From CAG-791 sp045130475 (GTDB lineage: Bacteria > Bacillota > Clostridia > Lachnospirales > Lachnospiraceae): 64,000 bases of DNA. Of this stretch, positions 39,611-49,800 are shown one piece after another. Made by a program: the position numbers and the translations under genes. Below the pieces are notes generated by a model. That model saw nothing but the letters and a program-made list of their open reading frames with translations. It ran no database searches and was not told the DNA's origin. Numbering within the stretch: the stretch's first letter is position 1; every line of letters begins with the position of its first letter. Location: assembly GCA_045130475.1 (NCBI GenBank), contig JBGUPU010000012.1, forward strand, positions 25,667-89,666, in the 5' to 3' direction.

Positions 39611-41440
39611 ATGCGGATTAGAATCAAAGAGATCCTGAACAGGCTGACTTTTCTGCGAAGCCTGCGGGTCATTTTCTTCATCATCATATTTCTGGTCGGC
39701 GTTGTGCCCTGCATCCTCCTCCAGAACGGAATCCTGCGCAACTATGAGGAGCGCGCAGTGGAGGTTCGTGTGGAGCAGGTCAAGGGTCAGCTCCGGTCTC
39801 TGGCCAACCATCTGATCAACAGCAATTACCTTGTCAACCGGGAATCAGGTCAGGTCGATGCGGAGCTCTCCGAGTTTGCGACCCTGTATGACGGGCGTCT
39901 CATGATCATTGACTCCACACTGACTGTTGTCAAAGACACCTACGGCCTTTCGGAAAACAAGACGATTGTCTCACAGGATGTCATCACCTGCCTGCTCACC
40001 GGCGAGCGGGAAGGATCTCAGAATTATGACAGACAATACGGCTTTATCGAGATCGTGGTGCCGATCATCGAGACCAGATCCATGGAGGGACTGGATTATT
40101 CCGTAAACACCAACAGTTCGTCCGCAGCCGGGATGCAGGATGCCGGCTTTGCCCACAGCGGCCTGAACGGTGAAAACGGCCAGGCCAATGCGGTACGCGG
40201 CGTGCTGCTCGCCAGTACTTCCACGGAATATATCCAGAAGACCAAGGATATACTGCGGAGCAAGGCGCTTATGCTGCAGACGGTCATGCTGATCGTGGTT
40301 TTCCTGGCATCCATCATTATTTCCGGAATGCTCGTGCGCCCCTTTGAAGTTTTGTCCAGAGATATCCTTGAAGTCAAAGAGGGGTATTCCAATGAACCGA
40401 TCTCGGCGCCCCGCTATCTGGAGACCATGCATATCGCGGATGCCTTCAACACGGTTCTTGGCAGGATGAATGCCCTTGACCAGTCGCGCCAGGAGTTTGT
40501 CGCCAATGTTTCGCACGAGCTCAAGACGCCCATGACATCCATGAAAGTCCTGGCTGCGTCTCTCCTATCGGAAGAAGACGTGGATCCTGCCGTTTACAGA
40601 GAATTTCTGGAGGATATCGACAGCGAGATCGACCGCGAAAACAAGATCATCTCCGACCTGCTGGCCCTGGTCAAAGAGGACAGGACCAATATCGACCTCG
40701 AAGTAACCGAGACGGACATCAACGCACTTGCGGAGGCCGTCATGAAGCGCATGCGCCCCATCGCGGAAATCGCGGATATCGCAATGACCTTGATAAACCG
40801 CAGGGAGGTGCACGCAGAGGTGGATTCCACCAGGATCAATCTGGTCCTCACAAATCTGATTGAAAATGCCATCAAGTATAACCGCGAGCACGGCGAAGTG
40901 ACAGTCACGGTTGACGCGGACGAGGAATACTTCACCCTGAGCGTAGCGGACAATGGAATCGGTATCCCGGAGGAAGACCAGGCCCGTATTTTTGAGAGGT
41001 TTTTCCGCGTGGACAAATCCCGGTCCCGCGAGATCGGCGGGACAGGACTCGGCCTGTCGATCACCAAGAGTGCCATTTTACGTCATCACGGCACCATCTC
41101 CGTCGAGAGCAAAGAAGGCGAGGGGACTACCTTTATCGTGCGCATACCCCTGCACTATTCCGTACAGCCCATGGAGCTGGAGGTCAATAAACAGCGCAGA
41201 CAGATCACGCGCTTTCTGCGCCGCCGCAAAAACAATGCCGCGCAGAAAGAATACCTGGAAAAGACTATACAGGTTTCCCGGCGCAAATATAAACCCGGCG
41301 CAGCTGACACGGCTGATCCATCTGCTCAATCCGGCTCAGCCCAATCAGGTTCTGATTCATCCGGTTCTGCTACATCCGGCTCGGCCCAATCCGGTTCTGA
41401 TCAATCCAAATCTGCAGAAGAAGGGAGGAATCAGTTATGA
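39611..41440 (+). CDS. Sensor histidine kinase (WalK/MtrB-like) with Ser-rich C-terminal tail
   Basis: Membrane histidine kinase of 609 residues, partner of the response regulator upstream. Membrane helices are at about 19-38 and 221-242, with an extracellular sensor between them; HAMP at 243-290; HisKA with His302 in NVSHELKTPM; and an HATPase_c domain with the N box (NLIENAIKYNREHG), DNGIGIPEEDQARIFERFF and GGTGLGLSI. After the ATPase domain comes a basic stretch and a tail of repeated SGS/SAQSGS units (about 570-600), which is not part of the usual kinase. The gene overlaps the lipoprotein gene by 4 bases (ATGA), so translation is coupled. Confidence 0.92.
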   Translation: MRIRIKEILNRLTFLRSLRVIFFIIIFLVGVVPCILLQNGILRNYEERAVEVRVEQVKGQLRSLANHLINSNYLVNRESGQVDAELSEFATLYDGRLMIIDSTLTVVKDTYGLSENKTIVSQDVITCLLTGEREGSQNYDRQYGFIEIVVPIIETRSMEGLDYSVNTNSSSAAGMQDAGFAHSGLNGENGQANAVRGVLLASTSTEYIQKTKDILRSKALMLQTVMLIVVFLASIIISGMLVRPFEVLSRDILEVKEGYSNEPISAPRYLETMHIADAFNTVLGRMNALDQSRQEFVANVSHELKTPMTSMKVLAASLLSEEDVDPAVYREFLEDIDSEIDRENKIISDLLALVKEDRTNIDLEVTETDINALAEAVMKRMRPIAEIADIAMTLINRREVHAEVDSTRINLVLTNLIENAIKYNREHGEVTVTVDADEEYFTLSVADNGIGIPEEDQARIFERFFRVDKSRSREIGGTGLGLSITKSAILRHHGTISVESKEGEGTTFIVRIPLHYSVQPMELEVNKQRRQITRFLRRRKNNAAQKEYLEKTIQVSRRKYKPGAADTADPSAQSGSAQSGSDSSGSATSGSAQSGSDQSKSAEEGRNQL

Positions 41441-42483
41441 AAAGAAAAACCGCCTCCATGAACTGTACGCAGGGGTTCCCTGAAGGATCCGCCGCTGTTT
41501 GTGCTTCATCTGGAAGAAATGCTTCCCTGAACGGGATCCGGAAATCCCCTGTATCTGCGGTCTGCTTTATTTTGGCATTCCTGCTGCTGTTGATTGGTCT
41601 GTCTGCGGGACTTAGCGGCTGTGCAGGGAAAGATTCGGATGAAAAAACAATCCGTGTCTTCTATCTGAACAAAGAAAAGACCGGACTTATTCCAAAGCAG
41701 AAGGCGCTGAAAGCGGAGTCCTTATATGGACAGGTTGGGGAACTGCTGGATCTTCTTGCAACGCCGCCTGCCGATGAAATTCTGACTGCTCCCATCAGCG
41801 GATTTGAATGCGGTGACTGCTCCATCGATAAAAATACGACCATCCTGGAAATGTCCGGCTCCTACCGTGAGATGGATGAGATCACGGAAAAACTGACCCG
41901 CGCAGCCATTGTCAATACGCTGTGCGAACTGTCAGAGATCCGCCGCGTCACGATCCGTGTAAACGGAGCCCTGATCGTGGATGAGCACGGGAGCAAATCT
42001 GAAAATATGACCGCGGATCAATTTATTTACAACGCGGGCAGTGAGATGCTCAACTTTGAGCGGGCGGAGATCCACCTCTACTTTGCGTCCGAGGACGGCA
42101 AAAAACTGGTGGAGACCTATCGGACGGTTGTCTTCAACGGCAATATTCCAATGGAGAGGCTGGTTGTGGAACAGGTGATTGCCGGACCGAACGGCGATTT
42201 CAACCATCCCACTGTCAATGAGAACACGAAAGTGGTCAACATAGTGACCCGTGACAATATCTGCACAGTCACTCTTGACAAGACCTTCCTCACCAACCCC
42301 TACCCTGTGGATCCGGAGGTCGCCATCTACTCGATCGTAAACTCCCTGGCGGAGCTCCCTGCCACACGCCAGGTGCAGATCCTCATTGAAGGAGAGGAAA
42401 ATCCGGTCTTCATGAACACCTACACGATCAGCTCGGAGACTCTGCTTCAGAAGAACACAAAGATCGTACAGAACGGGGAGTAA
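41437..42483 (+). CDS. GerMN-domain lipoprotein (LpqB-like context)
   Basis: Secreted lipoprotein of 348 residues with two GerMN-type domains, as judged by the repeated pattern in KTIRVFYLNKEKTGLIPK (about 70-185) and ERAEIHLYFASEDGKKLVE (about 205-340). The N-terminus has an unusually long 40-residue polar lead before the hydrophobic core; the lipobox is GLSGC with Cys62. GerMN domains occur in spore germination proteins and in LpqB, the lipoprotein that tunes the MtrAB two-component system. Here the gene directly follows a response regulator and kinase and overlaps the latter by 4 bases, so a similar regulatory role is inferred. Confidence 0.88.
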   Translation: MKRKTASMNCTQGFPEGSAAVCASSGRNASLNGIRKSPVSAVCFILAFLLLLIGLSAGLSGCAGKDSDEKTIRVFYLNKEKTGLIPKQKALKAESLYGQVGELLDLLATPPADEILTAPISGFECGDCSIDKNTTILEMSGSYREMDEITEKLTRAAIVNTLCELSEIRRVTIRVNGALIVDEHGSKSENMTADQFIYNAGSEMLNFERAEIHLYFASEDGKKLVETYRTVVFNGNIPMERLVVEQVIAGPNGDFNHPTVNENTKVVNIVTRDNICTVTLDKTFLTNPYPVDPEVAIYSIVNSLAELPATRQVQILIEGEENPVFMNTYTISSETLLQKNTKIVQNGE

Positions 42484-42517
42484 ACGATCACCCGGCCTGC
42501 ATGGATATTGCACGGGC

Positions 42518-42545
42518 TTGTAAATACAAAGAAAGATGCTAAAAT
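42518..42545 (+). promoter_or_regulatory. Promoter of comEC, duplicate of the comEA promoter
   Basis: TTGTAA (42518-42523), 16 bases, TAAAAT (42540-42545) with TGC before it; the leader GCACAGGACAAAGCCGCCGTTT starts at 42555. It has the same order, spacing to the -10, RBS (GGAGGTG-N5-GTG) and GTG start as comEA. Confidence 0.6.
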
Positions 42546-42596
42546 AAAATCATCGCACAGGACAAAGCCGCCGTTTTGCACAGCGGAGGTGCCTGA

Positions 42597-43376
42597 GTGT
42601 TGCGAACTTATATTTTTGACGCATACAGCGCAGCCACCCGCAAAGACCGGGGGCTGCGCTTTTTTCCTTTTTCGACCGGAAGACCTCTCTTCGCGGTCCT
42701 TGCCATCGCGGCAGCCGCGATCGGGATTACTGTTTTTCTCCTTGGGCCTGAATTGACTGATTATGAACCCTTCCGGGAAGAAACCCTTCAGATGACAGGG
42801 ACTGTCTGCAGCATCGAACCGAAGCTGCAGGAGGACACCGTCGTCTGGCGCATGATCTTGTCCGATGTGCGGATCGAAACCCCGATAGCCGCGCCTGATG
42901 CAGAAAGGCCTGAGAGTGATACCGAACAGGTTCAACCATCTTTTAATCTGAACAAGAAAGACAAGGTGCTATGCATTCTGGATCACCAACCCGGGGCAGA
43001 CATGAGCGCCCGTGTCCGCGTCAGGGGACAACTGTATCCTTTTCGCGGTGCCATGAACGAAGGGGAATTTGACCTTCGTATGTACTATCACATCCTGCGG
43101 ATCGAGTTTTCGCTCCGCAATGCGGACATCCTCGCGGTCTCAGCCCCGGCAGACAGACTTTCCGCAGCATTATTTCTATTCAAAAGATACTTATCTTCGA
43201 TCATAGACCGTCTGTTTTCCCAACAGAATTCGCCGGTCCTCAAAGCCATGCTCCTGGGAGAAAAAGGCCTGCTGGAAGAGGAGACCAGGGAGCTCTACCA
43301 GGGCGCGGGGATCATCCATGTCCTGAGTATCAGCGGCTTTGACTCCAAGAACCAGGGGACGTGTATAAGTGCCTGA
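42597..43376 (+). pseudogene. comEC: Truncated comEC (N-terminal part only)
   Basis: ComEC forms the channel that brings single-stranded DNA across the membrane. Only about the first 247 of the usual roughly 700-800 residues remain. The sequence has a membrane helix pair at about 28-50, the DUF4131-type domain (VRVRGQLYPFRGAMNEGEFDLRMYY) and the beginning of the competence domain (KAMLLGEKGLLEEETRELYQ and IIHVLSISG). After SISG the family continues LHVS; here it switches to FDSKNQGTCISA and stops. The break is at about position 43337. The start GTG follows GGAGGTG. The missing half is not elsewhere in the window. DNA uptake is presumably disabled if the assembly is right. Confidence 0.9.
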
Positions 43377-43840
43377 GACCCGCATAAACACTGGGGTTCT
43401 GGCCTCTTTCTTAAGTTCTAACACACCTACTATTTTTCAATTTTCGGGATTTTTTAAGTCAAATATTCTTTCGCGCATTTGTATATTTTTCGATCGTTCA
43501 ACCTCTGGGCAAAACAGACATGGCATTAGGGCTCATAAACCAATATTAATCAGAGTAGTATAAGATGGAATGCTATGGCTCTCTTCCTTCGGGTGGAGAG
43601 CTTTTTTTAATTGTGTTACAATAATAAATATCATATGAACTACTACTGTGGAGAAAACGATGTGTTGAATGGATGTTTAAGTGTAAAAACCTCTGTAGGA
43701 GAGCAACCTATAAAGAGATTAGAATAAGCAGTATCGTAACGAACATAGAATAAGATATAAAGATGGTGAAAAGAGGATAAACCATAGTAATTATGGCTAA
43801 AGGACAGAATAGATGAATAGGTAATAGGAAGAAAAGAAAG
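43377..43840. other. Non-coding AT-rich region ahead of the CBASS pair
   Basis: No credible gene. A terminator hairpin at 43578-43608 implies that an upstream gene was lost. Sequence 43343-43363 (AAGAACCAGGGGACGTGTAT) resembles part of the GGGGACGG repeat at 12136-12206. A possible -10 (TACAAT, 43617-43622) lacks a clear -35. Confidence 0.5.
43578..43608 (+). terminator. Orphan terminator at the start of the island
   Basis: GCTCTCTTCC-TTCG-GGTGGAGAGC followed by TTTTTTT. It is a complete intrinsic terminator with no intact gene in front of it. Confidence 0.85.
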
Positions 43841-44644
43841 GTGGTGAATACCATTTCGTTAAACAGCTACTTGAATGATGTTGCTTCTAAACTGATTATC
43901 AAAGGAACTGAAAAAGATTCAATCAGAACGTCGCTAGATGTGTTTGGTGAGAGGATGAAAGATTATTTCAGATTGCACGAGTCAGTTAATCTGAAAGAAA
44001 TAAAGGTTTTTGGTTCCTATGATCGTGACACAAATTTACCTCAATCGATAGATTATAATACCGATGTGGATATTATGCTCGTTATGGATGATGACGGATG
44101 TAGGCCGCAAACATATCTGGATCGAGTAAAAAGAGCAGTAGAGGCAAAATATTCCACATCATTGATAAAACAATCGAGCCCGACAATAGTTCTTCAGATG
44201 CAGCATATAAAGTTTGAGATTACTCCTGCTATAAAAGAAGGGTTTATATATCGTATCAAGAAGAATGATTCGGAGTGGATGCCAACATACTGTCATGCTG
44301 ACTTAAATTATATTTCCGAAGCCAATAAAACTAACTGTTATATGGTTAAGCCTGTTTTGAGGCTAATAAAATACTGGAATGTAAAGAAAAACTTCAAAAG
44401 CTTCAGTTCATATCGCATTGAACAGCTTGTAGTCGCTTTCTACTTAACATGCCAATATTATGGTTATGATACAAAACGGTATCTACTGTCTGGCTTGAAA
44501 CAGCTTTATCCATTAGCAGAATTTGACTTTCAGCGTGAACGGCTTGACAGGGCAATTACAAAAGTTCAAGAGGCAATTGACGATGAACCGAAATACAAGC
44601 ATCTTTTTTTAGACGAGATTAAAGAAGTCATAGCGGAGATATAA
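43841..44644 (+). CDS. CD-NTase (SMODS-type nucleotidyltransferase) of a CBASS-like system
   Basis: Predicted cyclic-oligonucleotide synthase, activated on phage infection to make a second messenger. The 267-residue protein has the polymerase-beta-like core with FGSYDRDT (Gly58-Ser59), the metal-binding DVD pair Asp75 and Asp77, and a third acid at Glu126 in IKFEITP. A C-terminal helical part (about 170-267) resembles the OAS/SMODS sensor-side lobe. The start is GTG at 43841 or 43844; the RBS is only GAAAAGAAAG. The next gene, 98 bases on, codes for a four-helix membrane protein typical of a CBASS effector. No Cap2/Cap3 or HORMA/TRIP13 genes are present, so this would be the minimal type. AT-rich codon use differs from the chromosome. 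Confidence 0.88.
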   Translation: MVNTISLNSYLNDVASKLIIKGTEKDSIRTSLDVFGERMKDYFRLHESVNLKEIKVFGSYDRDTNLPQSIDYNTDVDIMLVMDDDGCRPQTYLDRVKRAVEAKYSTSLIKQSSPTIVLQMQHIKFEITPAIKEGFIYRIKKNDSEWMPTYCHADLNYISEANKTNCYMVKPVLRLIKYWNVKKNFKSFSSYRIEQLVVAFYLTCQYYGYDTKRYLLSGLKQLYPLAEFDFQRERLDRAITKVQEAIDDEPKYKHLFLDEIKEVIAEI

Positions 44645-44742
44645 GCCTCAACATTAGAAAAAGTGGATCAAAAAGTGGCAATGTCAAATGTCGGGAGATT
44701 TTAGGATCCTCTTTTCCGGTATTTAGTGACTAAGGAGTTTAA

Positions 44743-45600
44743 ATGAGTAACGGAATAGACATAAGACAAAATGAAGATAAAAGTATTGCTATGCTTGCTG
44801 CACAAAGACAATTGTATAAGTATGTAAAAAAGTCCATCTATATGGTTATTATGCTCTCGCTGATCATTCCCTTTTGTATTTCCGTTCTAGTAGTTTTTGT
44901 TTCTCAAACTCATAGTATTATGACGATATCGTATATTATTTCAATTGCGGGTATTATTATAAGCGATTTAGCCATCATCTGGAGTAAAAGGAAGAAGGAA
45001 CTTGCGGCTTATATTCAGCAAAAGTTTGATGTTTATGTTTACCAGATGCCGTGGGATACACGCCTTTTCGGAGAAGAGAGAAATGTGAATAGTGATATTT
45101 CTAAGTATTCAAAAGATATTCTATCTGATGAGAACAAAAAGAGAGAATTGGAGAATTGGTATTCCAAACCGGCAACTGAAAAACCTATTTTGGAAGGGAT
45201 ACTGACATGTCAAAGAGAAAATTATTCGTGGGATTATGAACTGAGACAAAGAATTAGGAATTATGGAATAGCAGTAGCTGTCACGCTTATCATCCTTGTT
45301 TTTGCAATTGGTGTTTTGAATAAAGAATCAGTTGTTTCTTTGATAGGGCGTTTGGCCTTTATTGCTCCTATATTCAAATTGTTATATGGTTTGTTTTTTT
45401 CTCTGAATGAAGATATGGAAAGACTGAAAAAGATGGAAGTAAAAATTAATTCCGGCGAAACCAAGAACATGGAAGACCTTCAAGAGATTCAACGTGATCT
45501 TTATATACATAGAAAAGAATGCTGTGCCATCCCAGATTTAATATATAACATGTGCAAGAAAAAAGACGAAGAGCGAGAGAAAAGAAGTGCTTTATTGTAA
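44743..45600 (+). CDS. S-4TM-type pore-forming effector of CBASS
   Basis: A 285-residue membrane protein with four hydrophobic segments in two pairs: about 32-54, 59-80, 174-192 and 197-220. The cytosolic part between the pairs is about 95 residues (KFDVYVYQMPWDTRLFG and ENWYSKP). This pattern matches the SMODS-associated S-4TM family, proposed to permeabilise the membrane when bound to the nucleotide signal of the neighbouring CD-NTase. The start has a strong TAAGGAGTT. It lies 98 bases after the CD-NTase, same strand, and is probably co-transcribed. The family call is by pattern; the partnership is strong from context. Confidence 0.82.
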   Translation: MSNGIDIRQNEDKSIAMLAAQRQLYKYVKKSIYMVIMLSLIIPFCISVLVVFVSQTHSIMTISYIISIAGIIISDLAIIWSKRKKELAAYIQQKFDVYVYQMPWDTRLFGEERNVNSDISKYSKDILSDENKKRELENWYSKPATEKPILEGILTCQRENYSWDYELRQRIRNYGIAVAVTLIILVFAIGVLNKESVVSLIGRLAFIAPIFKLLYGLFFSLNEDMERLKKMEVKINSGETKNMEDLQEIQRDLYIHRKECCAIPDLIYNMCKKKDEEREKRSALL

Positions 45601-46014
45601 TAGAACTAAGAGGTGGTAAACTAAAGTCTATAGATAGTGATAAGCATTCCTGGCGGGAGTTGCTGGTGGCGTGCCAGACTACACAGAGTTACATCTGGCG
45701 CAGGCTATGCTTTCCTATATCAAACACAGCGATTCGTCTAACGACCGTCTGTATTTTGTGGATGAAAGCATTGACTGCCAACAATTCAAAGACGCATTCT
45801 AGATCATCTTTGAAGAAAAGGACCAAACCCATCACTTCCATTTGATGCTGAACGAGAGGGAGTAGAGACTCATGGGGAGACTGAAGAATGAAGCCATCTG
45901 AAAACAAAATCAAAAATACTTGCAGAAAAAGTCAAAAGAAAATATGGGAGTTTTCGCAAGAAATAGAAAAGATTTTTACATTCACAAAAGTACACACTTG
46001 GGAGGAATAAGAAA
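45601..46014. other. Gap between the CBASS pair and the DUF499 gene
   Basis: No intact gene. It holds the decayed coding remnant at 45644-45865 followed by a leader with GGGAGGAATAAGAAA before the DUF499 start. Confidence 0.6.
45644..45865 (+). pseudogene. Decayed gene remnant, unrecognised
   Basis: One frame reads continuously as AFLAGVAGGVPDYTELHLAQ (from 45644) through the segment DRLYFVDESIDCQQFKDAF to an in-frame TAG at 45800-45802, and continues afterwards as IIFEEKDQTHHFHLMLNERE up to a stop at 45863. There is no start codon or RBS at the front. The composition looks like protein in this frame, more so than in the alternative open frame across 45552-45845. I do not recognise the family; it was probably a neighbour in the defence island. 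Confidence 0.5.
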
Positions 46015-46818
46015 GTGAAACGAGTTACTGAACTTTGCAAGCCGCGTGAGAGCGTATTTGTGGATACCACACGCGATGATGTGCTGAATCTGAGCGATCT
46101 TGTTGAGGGTCGTATTGACGCATCGAAGTTTTTCGATGAAAACTTTAAGACTAGAGGAATGGATATTCTGTTCAACACGGCTTTTAATCGTTTCTCTGGA
46201 AAGTCCGCCACAGGTGTTATAAAGCTAACACAAGCGATGGGTGGTGGTAAAACACATAACATGCTGGCATTAGCCCTTCTTGCGCAGAATCCGGATTTGC
46301 GAAAGAAAGTCCTCAGAAATGCATACGATGATGTGGGAGCCGTAGAGGTTATTGCATTTTCCGGGCGCGAAAGTGACGCGGAATATGGAATTTGGGGTAG
46401 TCTTGCTGACCAACTTGGAAAGCGAGAAGTGTTCTCCGGTTATTATTCACCGCTACGCGCTCCAGGTGAGTCTGCATGGATTAACTTACTTCAAGGAAAA
46501 AAAACCCTGATCTTGCTTGATGAGCTTCCTCCGTATCTCGAGAATGCCCGTTCCTACGCTGTAGGGCATTCCGATCTATGCCAGGTGACCATTACAGCAT
46601 TGTCGAATTTGTTTAGTGCTCTTGGAAAAGAGCAGCTTGCAAATGTTTGTCTCGTTTTCTCGGATCTGAAGGCAACCTATGAATCCGGAAGTGCTCTTCT
46701 TCAATCTTCTTTCAAAGAGCTGGAAAACGAAGCTAATCGCATTGCGCTGAATATAGAACCTGTTGCGTTGAACTCGGATGAGATATATGGGAAGTTTGTC
46801 AACGGCAGTGTTTGCTGA
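46015..46818 (+). pseudogene. Truncated DUF499-type antiphage ATPase
   Basis: N-terminal part of a large AAA+-like ATPase (DUF499 proteins are usually around 1000 residues and occur in antiphage islands with DUF1156 methylases and helicases). The visible part has the Walker A motif QAMGGGKTHNM (about 73-83), a Walker B motif KTLILLDELPPY (163-174) and a sensor-like VCLVFSDL. It is intact through LNSDEIY (about residue 258) and then leaves the family and ends within 10 residues. The break at about 46787-46790 is where the surface protein begins in another frame. The start has TTGGGAGGAATAAGAAA. It could be a second defence system beside CBASS, now dead. Confidence 0.8.
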
Positions 46819-49800
46819 CGAGAATGCTGCGGATACTTCGGAGATTGCGGCTGCAGAGACGACGGAGGATACGGAGGAAGATTTGGCCGGGGATTCCGTA
46901 GAAGAATCCGTGGATGCAGATCTTACTGAACCGGCCGATACCGCCGATCCCGAGGCAGAGAATGACCTTGATGAGGAAGAGGAGACGGCTGAAGAGATGC
47001 CCGCCAGCGAGGAGGAGCCCGGACCCCAAGAAAGTGAGGAGGAGCCGGAGGAAATTCCGGAAATTTCTGAAAATAATACAGCAGATGATTTCGGACAGGA
47101 GACTGCCGGCTCCGGGGAAGAACCGGCGGTTCCTGAAGAAGAAGCGGAAGATCCTCAAATGATACCGCAGGATTCCGAACAGGTGGAATTGGAGCATCCT
47201 CCGGTAACGGAGCTGGAAGACCATCTGGATCCTGTCTATTCAGACGGAGTCAAGGCCGGCATGGGGGCTGCCCGGAGAGGTGCGGCGTCGGACGTCGTGG
47301 ATCTTTCCTCTCTGACGATCCTGCCCACCGATGTCTCTACACCTTCATCAGGCTGTGTGCTGCTTGGCCTTCATGGAAAATATATCTCACAAGTTGACGC
47401 CGCTCTTGAACGGATCAATGAAATCCGGCTGGAGGCCTGCAGAGAAGGTGTCATCAATCCCACGAACAGCCAGCCTCTCACAGAGGCTGACTATGTGCCC
47501 ATCAAATGGTCCCGTCAGCTGGAGTATATAGCCAGAATCCGTGCGGCAGAAGCTGCGCTCACAGTGCAGCATTTGAGGACAAACGGGGGCGACTGCTTTT
47601 CTATTCAGAGTGAAGACGGGACGAGCTCTTATGGGGAAGTCCTGGCGTGGAACTGGACCGATACCATGACAGAGGGTATCGAACAGTGGTATGAAGAAAA
47701 GACTGACTGGGTCAACAATACTGCGGGCGCAGTAACGGGACATTATACCCAGATGATCGATCCTACCCATCTGTATATCGGACTGGGAACTTTCTGTTCC
47801 GACAGTGCGCCATACTATAATTCAACAGCCGGAGAATTCAGTTTTGAAGACGGCCTGGACGAGTCCTCCATGGACATGGAAGGCGAATGCATCCAGACGC
47901 TGGAGGTCAATAGTTCCTATCTGAGCGGGACTGCAGCCATCAGCGGCGCATCGGAAGGTACTGCAGGTGAAAGCAGTGACCATATCCTTACAATCGGGAC
48001 AGCCTATCCCAAGAGCTCCAGAACGTATACTTCGAGCGGCCTGATCTTCCTGAACAATGTCAGCTGGTCTTCCTCAGATACTGCAGTGGCATCTGTATCA
48101 GGAGGTACTGTGACTGCCAAAAAATGCGGGGAAACGGTAATCAGCGCTTCAAACAGCAACTCCGGTAAATCTGCCGAGCTGACCTTTACGGTAAACCACA
48201 CGGAAAAGACCCTGCCCGCCAAAAAGCCGACCTGTACGGAAAGCGGCCTGACGGAAGGGACCCAGTGCTCTGCATGCGGAGAGATCCTGAAAGTCCAGGA
48301 GGTGATCGACCCGACCGGCCATACGATCGTGGTTGACAAGGCCGTTGCTGCGACCTGTACAAAAGACGGCCTGACGGAAGGATCCCACTGCTCAGTGTGT
48401 GAAGCAGTCCTGAAAGCACAGTCGGAGATTCCGGCGACCGGTCATGCATGGGACAGCGGAGTTGTTACCAAAGAGCCGACCTGCACAACAAGCGGGACCA
48501 GGACCTATACCTGCGGCAACGACAAGAGCCATACAAGGACAGAGACGATCAATGCCCTTGGCCATAAGACTGTGACGGATCCGGCTGTTCCTGCGACCTG
48601 TACAGAAACAGGCCTGACGGAAGGATCCCACTGCTCTACATGCGGAGAGGTCCTGAAAGCCCAGACAGTGATCAAAGCGACCGGACATGCATGGGACAGC
48701 GGAGTTGTTACCAAGGAGCCAACCTGCACAACAAGCGGAACCAGGACCTACACCTGCGGCAATGATAAGAGCCACACAAAAACAGAGACAATCAATGCCC
48801 TCGGCCATAAGACTGTTACAGATCCGGCTGTTCCTGCGACCTGTACAGAAACAGGCCTGACGGAAGGATTCCACTGCTCTACATGCGGAGAAATCCTGAA
48901 AGCACAGACAGTGATCAAAGCGACCGGTCATGCATGGGACGAAGGAGCAGTTACCAAAGAGCCTGCCTGCACAGAGGATGGAACACGGACCTACACCTGC
49001 GGCAATGATAAGACTCATACAAAAACAGAAAAGATCAATGCAACCGGGCACACAATCGTGACAGACAAGGCCGTTGCCGCGACCTGTACAAAAGATGGCC
49101 TGACGGAAGGATCCCACTGCTCTGTATGCGGAGAAATCCTGAAAGCCCAGACAGTGATCAAAGCGACCGGCCATACGAGCGTAACGGATCAGGCCGTTGC
49201 CGCGACCTGTACGGAAAGCGGCCTGACGGAAGGATCTCACTGCTCTGTGTGTAAAGCAGTCCTGAAAGCCCAGGAGGTGATTCCGGCGACCGGCCATGCC
49301 TGGGACAGCGGGGCTGTTACCAAAGAGCCGACCTGTACGGAGAGCGGGACACGCACCTATACCTGCAGCAATGATAAGCGTCATACAAGGTCAGAGACAA
49401 TCAATGCCCTTGGCCATACGAGCGTAACGGATCAGGGCAAAGCCGCAACCTGTACGGAAAGCGGCCTGACAGAAGGATCTCACTGCTCTGTATGCGGACA
49501 AACACTGAAAGTTCAGGAGGCCATTCCGGCAAAGGGACATACATTCGGCGACTGGAAGGTCGTGACTGCGCCTACTTATGAGAGTGAAGGCCTTAGGGAG
49601 CGAACCTGTACTGAGTGTGGTATGGTCGAGCAGGAGACAATGAGCGTCCTTCCCCGCACTCTTGCGAGTGCATCTGTCGATGCTATTCCTGCCAGGACTT
49701 ACACGGGAACGGCGTTCACACCGGCTCCGACCGTAAAGATGGGTTCGACAACGCTGAAACTGAATACCGACTACACAGTCACATATTCCAACAACAAAAA

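Larger units (their letters stand above)
43337..46790. mobile_element. AT-rich defence-island fragment with broken ends
   Basis: Base composition drops sharply from both flanks, and the genes inside are of defence type: a CD-NTase, an S-4TM effector and a DUF499 ATPase. The left edge interrupts comEC at about 43337; the right edge joins the DUF499 gene to a surface protein gene at about 46787-46790. No integrase or clear attachment repeats were seen at either edge. Confidence 0.7.

Noticed and set aside
43369..43563. Small open frame of 64 codons at the island's left edge
   Set aside because: No RBS, overlaps the end of the broken comEC frame, and no recognisable domain; possibly the tail of a lost gene before the terminator at 43578.
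45552..45845. 97-codon open frame overlapping the end of the S-4TM gene
   Set aside because: A different frame at 45644-45865 looks more like protein; this one seems to be a chance opening.
48219..49530. Repeat array considered as CRISPR
   Set aside because: The repeats are coding, long, and separated by related rather than unique sequence; no cas genes are present.
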